Assembly (NCBI GenBank): GCA_027625915.1
Contig: JANTQA010000051.1
Span: 1,922,501 to 1,986,500, forward strand
Length of the DNA: 64,000 nt
DNA from: Anaeramoeba flamelloides
Lineage: Eukaryota > Metamonada > Anaeramoebidae
Direction of reading: 5' to 3'
A program made the position numbers and the translations under genes. The notes beneath the pieces were generated by a model, which ran no database searches, had not been told where the DNA came from, and worked only from the letters and a program-made list of their open reading frames with translations. This document shows, in pieces, positions 55,331-64,000 of this stretch. How positions within the stretch are numbered: position 1 is the first letter of the stretch; the number at the start of each line of letters is the position of its first letter.

Positions 55331-55364
<34 letters not shown>

Positions 55365-58300
55365 ATTGACGTTTTTTTGGTAGCAGAAGGTGGTTTTCAA
55401 ATACCCCATATTTACGTAAAAGTGCTAATTTTTAACTTGTTCTTTTAACTGCACAAGTGTAAATATGGAATGTTGTAAAAACTCTATTTTTTTTTTACAA
55501 CATTCCCTATTTACACTTGTGTCTTGGTGTTCTTTGGGTAAAAAATCTTGAGAAGAGAATTCTAAACCACAATTTATCAACTTTTTCAGAAAAATGAAAA
55601 ACTTGATTTTTTTTTTATAGAACCTATAAGATTTTATTCTTTTATAGATACCTAAATACCAATTTTAAAAGTTTTCTCAAATAAAATGAGTTTGGTTGTA
55701 CAATAATCGTCATTCATCAGAGAAGATTCGAACATAAAGCCCAATGAGAAGATGTATCTCGTATTATTATTTCTTTCTTTTCAAAGCAAGTAAAACCAAG
55801 ATCACTCTCTAGTAAAATAAAGTGAACCCAACTAGATGATTATTCCCCACAAAAAGTTAATGATACTGTTATGATTCGTTATTGTGTTTTTTGTTTTTTT
55901 TTGTATTGTTAGTGAAAAGGCTCTTTTCATAAATAAGAATCATTTGGATCACCATTAGTTTGATGCTCAAATTAACTCAAAAAGAATATTTGTTATCAAG
56001 ATTATCCAATAATTAATCTTTGAGTTTTAGTTTAGTAATCTTTTCATTTGGAGAGTACCTGTACACTTTTGGAAATCTAACCAATGTTTAGTTTGGTTAT
56101 TATTGATAGTTATCAAATCTGAAACAATAATAGAGGTTTTGATGATATCATGCTTAATTCACGATAAAGTTTCAAAAATCGCGATAATTTCTATCAAATC
56201 GCGATATTTTAGAAAAGCACGATATTCAATATTATCACGATAATATAACAAATCACGATATTCTATAAAATCACAATAATTATTAAAAAATTGTGATAAA
56301 TGCCAAAATATCCTGATTAAAAAGTAATCGCGATATAATAGTTGATGGTTTTTTTGGCTAATTGAGCAATATTTTTACAACTAAATTTTTTTTTGATCAA
56401 AAAATAGATTAGGTGACAAAAAGTCATTTTTTGAAAAAACAACAAAAAAGATACTTGATTCAATCAAGGATCAGATCAAAGAGTTTTATTGTGTTTTCAT
56501 TTTTTGATATGGTTGACAAACATATCGATCGATATTTTAATTCAACAACATTAACACAAAAGGGAAATAAATATTTTCTCAGTCTATTGTGATGTTATAA
56601 ATTACATTGAATTAAAAGAGCTTCTAAAACAACCAACCCATCACCTGTTCTTTAAAGAATGCGTTCTTGGGTTAAAACCTTTTCAATATTCTCTGAAAGT
56701 TGAAAGGGGTTGGATAGTGTTTCAAAAGCTTTTTCAACAACCTAGCCAGATGATCACCAATTATTAAGATTTTTTAAAAAATTTTTTCTTCTTTCTCTTC
56801 TTTTTCAACTTTTTCTTATTCTTCTTCTTTGACCTTGGACAGAAAACACAATTAGATTTCAGAGGTTTTTGTTTGATCGATCACCAATAAGAAGGAAAAT
56901 TTCTCTTTATTCTTTTTGGTTATTTAAAATTGTGAAGGTAACAACTCCATTTTCGAATAATCCATAATAAAAATATACTTGAATATAAAATAGAACTGTT
57001 TTTTTTAGTATGATCATAAAATTTGATTGAGATTTTATATTTTGTAAAAAAAAAAAATGAAAAGAAAAAAATTTTCTGTTTCAACTACAAACAGTCTTAT
57101 TCCGTTTATAAAAGTTTTCTGTCTTTCAAAACTTTCAGAACCCTTGTATACATTTTCGAACATTTTAAATATTTTTAATGGGGAAAAGTGTTATAAAAGT
57201 CTCAAGGCTTTGTAAAAGTCAAGACATTTTTTTTAAAAGTGATTTCAAAAAAATAATTTTTCATTTTTTCTCTATTATTATTTTATCGCAATTAATGTTG
57301 AATATCGTGATTTTATGATTTTTCGCGATAAAGTTAGACTAATCTCGATTTTTTTAATACTATTGCGGTTTTATTGTTAATATCATGATAATATAAGTTA
57401 TCATCAAAACCTCTAATATTGAAGTGAAAAGGAAAAATTTATAAACTTTATCTCCATTGATTTCTGTTTTTTTTTTCAGATAAATTAATAATAAAATAAA
57501 AAAACTATTATTTGAAAAATAGAAAAATTAAATTTCCATTGAAATTTGGTTTAAACGTCATTAATAACCATTCCAAATGAAACACACAATATATTCTTTT
57601 GCTCCTCGATCTTTATTAAATTTGGTAAATTTCATTTGTAGCTACTTTTTTTTTGGATTTTAAAAAAAAAACAACACAAAGTTATTTAATTTATCTCTTA
57701 AGTTCAGTTCTTTAAATTATTGCAAAGAAACCTTCCAACTTGAAAACAAAATAGATTATTTTCTTTAACTTATTTTTTAAAAAGTTTATCTTTTAAATTT
57801 AAAAATAAAACAAGAGAAAAAAATTATTTTATTATTTATCAAAATCGAAGAAGTGTGAATTACACTCTAGTGATTTTTTGACTTAAAAACCAAAACAGAC
57901 AATTTAAGCGTAAAACCATAGAAGTTACAATTGTTAATAGTAAGAACATACTCAAATTATCTTAATGGTTGAAAATGAAAAAACCAAAAATTGACAAAAA
58001 AAATGAGAAAAACCATCATTGAAATCTCAAATAGAATAGTTTTTTAAGAACAGTATTTTAAATTTAAAAGTTAAAATTTCTATTAAGGAAGAGAAATTTC
58101 ATTTAGATATATATTGAGTGGGAAGTTTAAATTACACTCTAAGTGCAACATTTTTATTTAGATACAAGCCATTGATTAAAAAACAAACCAACCAATTTTA
58201 GTTTTGAAATTTCCAAAATGTTAAATTAAGAAAAGACGAAGCACAAAAAGAAGATAAAAAATTTTCCCTTCAAAATGATTAATTTGTGATTTTATTGCTC

Positions 58301-61300
58301 TTCCATTGAAAAACCTTTACAAATGAAATAATTCCTTTTAATCTTCCAGATAATTTAGTAAAGTGTTTTACGGATTACAACAAAATAAATAATTTCAATA
58401 AGTTCGAATATCGCAAAAGTATTTTGTTTTCATAACACATGATGATATAGCAATAGATTGATAAATTATAATTTACCTCAAATTGTTATTTGAGTTGCTG
58501 AAAAGGATAAATAAATTCACCAATCAAATGAATTATCTGTGTGTTTTAAAATTTTTGGAGATAGAGCAAAACAAAAAAATGCATTGATAAATTTTTTTAA
58601 ATTCTATTAGGAATATTGATTGATCAAATGGTCAGATACCAATGACTAAATTTTATTTGGGTTCTTTTATTTTGAAAAACTCAACTTTAACAGAATATCA
58701 ATTGTTTATTAAAAATATTTTGATCTACAGAAACAAGTCAAGTAATTCAAAAAATACAATGAAAAAAATATATATATATGAAAAAATGATTTTCATAATT
58801 TTACAAAAAATCAAAATAATTTCCAATTTGAAGGAAATAGTATCTTTGTGATTCTTTGAACTATTTTAACTGAGTGGAAAATTTTGAATTTTAGTTATTT
58901 TCAAATTATTACTAATATTTTCAATTGATCAAAAAAATTGATCTTTATGATTTTTGAAATTTTAATGGTTTTAGATTTGATATTTTTTTTCGACTTTTCA
59001 TTTTTTCTCAAGATCTAGTTATTATTTTACAAATTGCTTTGACTGAATTTTTTTTTTTTTTATATATATAAAAGCCGTTCTCAAAAAACTCTGATCAAAA
59101 TATTTTTGAATATACACTAAAAATTGGACCAAGTTTTTGGCTATATTAAGAGAAAATGTATTGAAAACTTTTTTTTCACACTTTTATAAAATGACTGTAC
59201 CCAATTTCGTCACCAGCTGAAAAAAAACTGTACATTTAAAATAAAAACAATTTAGATTTTTTTGGAGATCATCCATTTTGAGAAGCTAAGAAAAAAAAAA
59301 GCAAGACAAAGAAAAATTACTTTGTTGTTTAAGGAAGTAGGAACATTTTACCATTATGAAAATTTTTAATTATGTGAGCATTACTGAAAAAAAATATTTT
59401 TTTGAGTACCACCAGATATTGAAACTTTTAAATCAAAATTCCATTAGCAGATTTATTTGTGAAAAGAAAACAAAGTAATTACAGAGTTGAATTTTTAAAT
59501 TTTCAATTTTTTGAACATTTTTTTTTAATTATATTTTTGATTTTTATTAAATTATGTTTTGATCAAGAAATGTGTTTACATGAATATTTGAAATTAATCA
59601 AAGATCAAACCAAAAAAAATAACCCCGAGAAGGGGTATATTTTCAACAAATCTTTTCTTTTCGAAGACCAAACAAAAAAAGATCACCTTTTAGGTAAATT
59701 TATTAAAATCAAGAATAAAAAAAATAAAATAAAATCAACTATTGTATATTTTCCGAGATTTTTTTTCTTTATTTACTTAATTTGGATGAGAGAAAACAAC
59801 ATATTTATTAATTTGAAATCCTCATATAATTACCATTTATCATTATTTAAATAAAAAAAATTTTTTACCAATTTTTTTTAAAATTCAATTTTCAGATATT
59901 GTTATCAAAATAAGCCAAAACAAAGAATACTATTTCAAAGATAAAAGTAAAAAAAAAAAAAAAAAATGAAAAACTTCAAAAAGTCCACAATAAAGAAAAA
60001 GAAAATATTTGAGAAATTCAATAACAAATTTCAATCAAAATTCAGAATTATTTTTGAGTTCCAAATTTAATCGAAAATAAATAATTATTAAAATCAAATA
60101 AATATTGTCATTAAATCTTTATTTATGATGAGGAATTTAATAAATATCCTATTTTCTAAACACAAATTAGGAATTAGACGAATTAAATGGAAATAGGAAT
60201 TTAAATTCATATTTGAAAATTCTTTCGAAATAGGAAGTAATTTATTAATCAAAAATTTTACTATCCAAAATTTTACATTCAGAATTTGTAAAAAAAAAAC
60301 TGAGTAAAAAAGAATTAATTATATCAAATGTTACAGATAAGATCAAGAAATCAATGGATTTTTATTTATTTTTTCTTGGTCAATTTTCATTATTTTGATT
60401 TCTATTTTTTCGATTGATATATAAATATATTATACTAAGATATATACAACACCCTGTTTATTAAACTATTCATTGATTTAATTAAATAAATGATTTTATT
60501 TCTTTAGTTAAGGATTAAATTTGTTACTAGCTAGTGTAACTAAAAATTATTTTCAAAAACAAAAATATTATTTAAGGGTGTAGTTACATTTTACCAATTG
60601 TGGAGTTCCAGAGTTTATTCCAAACTAAGTTTTTAATAATACACCAAAGAAGATATTTATCCAATTTTTTTTTTTATTATTTGTGCAAGTTATTAGAAAC
60701 TTAGTACTAACAACAAAGCAAAATTCAATAATTTTTTCGCAAAAAAATACCACTCTTAATTATTAGTTTGATGTTATTAAGGTGAGAAAGTAGAACAAAA
60801 AATAATATCAAAAAAATAAAAAAAAACTATTTTAATCTGTCAATAAAGGTTCCTAAACAAATTAAAACAGCATAAGATATTAGAATTTGTAATGTATTTA
60901 CATAATACATTTGGAACGTACACCTGAAAGAAATGTACCCAGAATTTTATCAAGAATTGAGATATCCCATGTTTTAAACAAATCAATTTTAATCGAAAAA
61001 TTTTCAAATTTTGGACTCAGAAAAAAATAAATCTTCTTATTTCAACTTTATTAAACCTTTCATCTGCAACAATAAAACAAAATAAATAAATAAATAGGAA
61101 AAAGAACTTTTAGTTTTTGAAGACTATGATGTAACTTGGAATGATATTGTGGGGCTCAAGAAAGTAAAAGATATTTTAAGGGAACGTGTAATTCTTCCAA
61201 TTAAATTTCCAAATTTATTTTGTGGATTGAGAAAAACTATTTCAACTCTACTACTTTTTGGTGTAAGTTTGTTAATTCAATCTCTCTCTCTCTCTCTCTT

Positions 61301-64000
61301 TACTTTATTTTCAATTTTTGTCTCTATTAACAGAAAAAAATAATATATTTTTGAAAAGAGGGTTAAAGTTTTGAGTAAGAGACGATCTTCAAAAATCAAA
61401 ATGGGCTGTGAATTCTTATATTTAATCTGTATATATTTTTTGACCAAGCCATAAATTTTTTCTTTTTTTTTAAATGATTATTTGATTAAAAGAACTATTT
61501 AAGGATTTCCCAGAAGAAAAAAAATACTGTTTTATGTTGAACGTAGTGATTGAAAATTTGATTTTTTGATCATAAAGTCAAAAATGCTATTATCAAAAAT
61601 TGTAAATAAAGTGGAACAACCCTCATTTCATAAGCCTTTTAATTCAGAATATTTTTTTCGATTAACCATTTTATTTGTCTAAAATTCAAAAAAATTATTA
61701 ACCCTCCAAAAAATCAACAATAAATTGTGTTCCTGCCAAACATTCCCAATTTTTTTTTTCAAATTACTGGTAAATTCAAAATACGGTTAAAGAATTTTTA
61801 GATCAATTTCCATTTTATCAAATCTTATAACTTCCACTTTCAAACCAGTTCATTTCAAAGAATATTTTTGAATATCAACTAATTTTACAAAATTTAAAAC
61901 ATTTAAACCAATAATATAACTGATTCAAAACTTTGTAAAAAAATATAAAAAATAGAAAATGTGGTAAAAAATGTCAAAACTTTTGTTTGAATTTATCAGT
62001 ATCAATCATTTTTTTATATTTGACTTTTAAAGAATAAACAAAAAATAAATAGAATAATATTCATAAAATAATATATGACATCGGTTTGAAGTCAAACTAA
62101 TAAATCAATAGATTTTCTTAAAAATTGAAAAACTAAAATTCTTAGGGAATTGATTGAGAAAAACAACAATATTCATATTGATCTCTGATTGAATAATCAA
62201 AGAAAATTCCAATAGAAATCAATATGATTTTTCAACAACCATTTTCACGGTCGGAATAACATTATAATAATATTCTTTTACCTATTGACTATAGATTTAA
62301 TAATAAAAAAAAAGGCATCAAAAAAAATTGAAAAAAATTGAAAAAAAGCCAAAATGAAAAAATGATTTTAATTCTGAAATTTTCAAATTAAATTTTTTTT
62401 TTCTAATATCAATTCAACCACTTTAAATACGTATAATCCACTCATTAAAAATTGTACACCTTTGACTGGAAAATAGTTTATAAGCTAATTTTGATACAGT
62501 TTGTAAGATAATATTGAAAATTTCAAAAATAATTAATTCTTGTTTTGTTATTTTTTTCTATTTTTTTCCTTGGGTGAATTTTTTATTGGAAAGAAGAATT
62601 ACCAAGGAAAAGTTTAAACAATTACTTCCTAATACTGAGATACTGAAATACGAAAGTATTGGTAACTTGAAAATAAAAATAAAAAACCAAAGGTGAAAAA
62701 TATCAAAGGATTGAAAAAAAAAAAAATTGAAATTACACTAATTAAACAACTAAACCCCAAATGAATATTTACGAATTAGAAAATTAAATTAAATAAATCA
62801 AAAATACTATAGATGTTATTTTGGGTGTTCTAAATAAAATATTGTATTGATTTTTTGATTTATTTATTTTTTTTTTACCATTTGCTCCTTATCATGACTC
62901 CTTTTAAAAATATTATTATTATTTTCCTTTTTTTCTTGATTTCTTGTCATTTTTTTGTTTTTTCTTTTTTATCCTAAAAACAATTTTGGGTATGCCTTTC
63001 ACATGAATAACTGTGAAATCTTTGATTATATACTTGATTACCGATTTAGGAAATTTAAGTAAAAGAGCATCTAGAGTCTAATTTGTAGTTCTTCAATAAT
63101 AATAATAATAATAAATATTGTTTTTTTTTTTATTTTATTATTTATTAATAAATAAATATACCGAATTTAATTTAAATATTATTTCTTAATATCTTCTATT
63201 AAATAAATAATTTTTGATTCCAATCAAACAAAAAAAAAAACATAAACATAAATATAAAATATAAAAGCCACCTGGCTGTGGAAAAAAATATTCAATAAAA
63301 GCATTAGCTCATGAAACTGGGTTAAAGATTTTCAAATACCAAATAAATAAATTTAAGTGGAAAGAAAGCATGGATCCAACAATTATCTTAAAACAATTTT
63401 TTCAACAAACACAAAATCACAAAAACATTATTAGAGTTTTTGAAAATTTGGATGAAATTTTTAATCAAGAAATTAAATATGATAATCGAAGAATAAAAAC
63501 TGAATTATTAATGCAATTAGACAACTTATATAAAATACCTAAAACTATTCCTTTATTATTAATCTCAAACAAACCATGGCTTATTGATAGAACTTTTTTA
63601 AAAAGAATTCAGATAAGAATATATTATCCATTACCAGATAGCCAAACTCGTATCGATCTATTAAGAAATAACCTAAGCAAGGAGCGTAATAATCTAAATA
63701 ATGATGATTTTCAAAAAATATCTAATCTTATAGAAGGTTATTCTCATTATGAAATTGTGCAATTGACAAAAGTAATTATAAATAAAATAGATAATATTAT
63801 CCAAACCTCAAAATATTTTAAAAAAATATCAAAAGAAGAAAACAATAATTTGAATTCTGAGAAAAATGATTATTTAACACCTTGCGGGAAAAATACATCT
63901 GGTGCTATTAAAATTAATCTCGCAGATATTGATCCAAAATTTGTTATTCGGCCCAATATTACAGTTGATTTATTTTGTTCAGAATTACAAACTTATACTT
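53978..64000 (+). CDS. VPS4-like AAA protein with degenerate ATPase motifs, partial at right edge
   Basis: Exons 53978-54056, 54126-54325, 61098-61262 and 63268 to the edge, all phase-compatible. Residues 1-56 form a helical, MIT-like start whose last helix, ILRQAEQLKQAI, matches the VPS4 MIT helix 3. A KEKEKE linker follows, then EDYDVTWNDIVGLKKVKDIL and VILPIKFPNLF, diagnostic of VPS4/katanin (meiotic) AAA proteins. Exon 4 keeps IKTELLMQLD, the RIYYPLP strand, the small domain, and the VPS4-specific beta domain (YLTPC, GAIKINLADID). VPS4 disassembles ESCRT-III at endosomes. Here Walker A is GPPGCGKK (Lys instead of Ser/Thr), the Walker B region reads IIRVFENLDE instead of IIFIDEID, and the arginine-finger stretch is LKRI. 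It is probably a pseudo-ATPase paralogue. The AAA part is firm; joining the MIT-like exons across 6.8 kb is inferred from phase, order and content, and they could be a separate gene. Confidence 0.75.
54604..55360 (+). mobile_element. 5'-truncated LINE insertion L2 with target-site duplication
   Basis: Flanked by direct repeats AAGAATTGACGTTTTTTT (54586-54603 and 55361-55378), with an A run of about 30 at the 3' end, the signature of target-primed reverse transcription. The inside reads as the C-terminal part of a LINE ORF2: SPRLIYKTEAKIDLARLKIY, then FRNFTNCLNRYSY, then NCDLCKEKLN, and IEDFDHFLWDCPAY (C-x2-C and H-x-L-W zinc tail). A few stops and one frame change interrupt it. The insertion is in the sense direction of the host gene. 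The long poly(A) and intact duplication mean it is young compared with fragments L1 and L3. Confidence 0.85.
55452..55522. repeat. Hairpin family H, copy 2
   Basis: ACAAGTGTAAATATGGAATG and its inverse CATTCCCTATTTACACTTGT with a TTGTAAAAA / TTTTTACAA inner stem and a CTCT loop. About 25 paired bases. Compare 10316-10384. Confidence 0.65.
56133..57415. mobile_element. TIR element S, 1.28 kb, with subterminal TCGCGATA-like clusters
   Basis: Perfect 17-bp ends TAGAGGTTTTGATGATA and TATCATCAAAACCTCTA. Just inside the left end, 56150-56340 holds about ten copies of a TCACGATA/TCGCGATA-like octamer; just inside the right end, 57285-57390 holds several in the opposite orientation (TATCGTGA, TCGCGATAAA). 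CG is rare elsewhere in this sequence. No transposase frame is seen in the middle. The design (short TIR plus mirrored binding-site clusters) is that of hAT or CACTA-type non-autonomous elements; flanks show only TA in common. Confidence 0.7.
58530..58835. repeat. Dispersed repeat similar to 1385-1680
   Basis: Same order and orientation as 1385-1680: AATTATCTGTGT, TCTATTAGGAATATTGAT, ATCAAATGGTCAGATAC, AAAAACTCAACTTTAAC, AGAATATCAAT and ATTTCCAATTTGAA. Roughly three quarters identical by eye. Ends and class unknown. Confidence 0.55.
61263..63267 (+). other. VPS4-like intron 3 (2005 nt)
   Basis: Donor GGT|GTAAGT, acceptor AAATATAAAAG|CCA; the join restores LLLFGPPGCGK, the Walker A loop. Contains a (CT)n run (about 61283-61300), a family F end (62095-62473) and an (AAT)n run (about 63096-63113). 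Confidence 0.85.
62095..62473 (-). mobile_element. Element family F, copy 4 (inverted arm)
   Basis: Ends ACACCTTTGACTGGAAAA at 62456-62473. 62100-62275 is the inverse of 29880-30030 (AACAACAATATTCATATTGA, AAGAAAATTCCAATAGAAAT). 62380-62460 is the inverse of 29680-29760. Only one arm is present. Confidence 0.6.

Larger units (their letters stand above)
54326..61097 (+). other. Proposed VPS4-like intron 2 (6772 nt) with mobile elements
   Basis: Donor GAG|GTACAT, acceptor AATAAATAG|GAA, both phase 0. Inside are a 5'-truncated LINE (54604-55360), hairpin H2 (55452-55522), the TIR element S (56133-57415) and a repeat shared with 1385-1680 (58530-58835). A GTG-started frame at 59459-59854 matches nothing. 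If the MIT-like exons are a separate gene, this stretch is intergenic instead; an alternative acceptor at 54380 would end such a short gene at a TAA at about 54407. Confidence 0.5.

Noticed and set aside
59459-59854. Plus-strand frame of 131 codons
   Set aside because: Begins with GTG, is Phe/Ile/Lys/Asn-rich and matches no family; a contained repeat (DQTKK) is not enough to call a gene.

Overview
The window is a very AT-rich stretch of nuclear DNA from a protist. Signs for this are spliceosomal introns (69 nt to several kb), GT..AG splice sites, long runs of A and T, Asn/Lys/Gln-rich proteins with simple coding repeats (KE, D, Q), and many short transposon relics. TAA, TAG and TGA behave as stops. 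The protein set (mitochondrial-type Hsp70, U2AF large subunit, lysosomal thioesterase, a PHO80-like cyclin, a TPR/propeller/filamin protein, a VIT/VWA-type protein, a VPS4-type AAA protein) fits a free-living amoeboid or flagellated protist. An Anaeramoeba-like or amoebozoan source is a guess from protein style only.

Layout: 1-3163, non-coding with decayed repeats; 3164-8864 (+), U2AF65-like splicing factor in three exons with a 3.3 kb intron holding a LINE piece and hairpin repeats; 8865-10787, non-coding with a Tc1/mariner-type MITE; 10788-13284 (+), mitochondrial Hsp70 in three exons; 13285-20189, long non-coding stretch with two TIR elements; 20190-22880 (+), cyclin; 22881-26255, non-coding; 26256-31698 (-), palmitoyl-protein thioesterase in three exons with a 4.4 kb intron full of repeats; 33408-35398 (+), a chimera of VIT/VWA C-terminal pieces and actin; 35399-46747, repeat-rich, with one small possible gene; 46748-51238 (-), a 1496-residue intronless TPR protein; 53978 to the right edge (+), a VPS4-like gene whose MIT-like start and AAA core lie 6.8 kb apart, with a 5'-truncated LINE and a 1.3 kb TIR element between them.

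The most striking item is the locus at 33.4-35.4 kb. An actin domain lies in the linker of a VIT/VWA protein C-terminus and is circularly permuted: it starts at the DNase-loop side of actin, runs to the actin C-terminus, and only then gives the actin N-terminal phosphate-loop strand, before returning to the VWA-protein tail. The actin ATPase residues look lost. Next is the VPS4-like protein, whose Walker A, Walker B and arginine-finger positions are degenerate while the rest of the VPS4 fold is kept.

The genes do not form a pathway; they look like independent housekeeping and cytoskeletal or membrane-traffic genes. What ties the window together is its non-coding DNA: at least seven families of short inverted-repeat elements, three pieces of one LINE family, and arrays of tandem hairpins, many of them inside introns. 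No retrovirus-like, Polinton-like or toxin fossils were recognised. All splice models come from reading frame, homology and splice-site logic, without transcript data.
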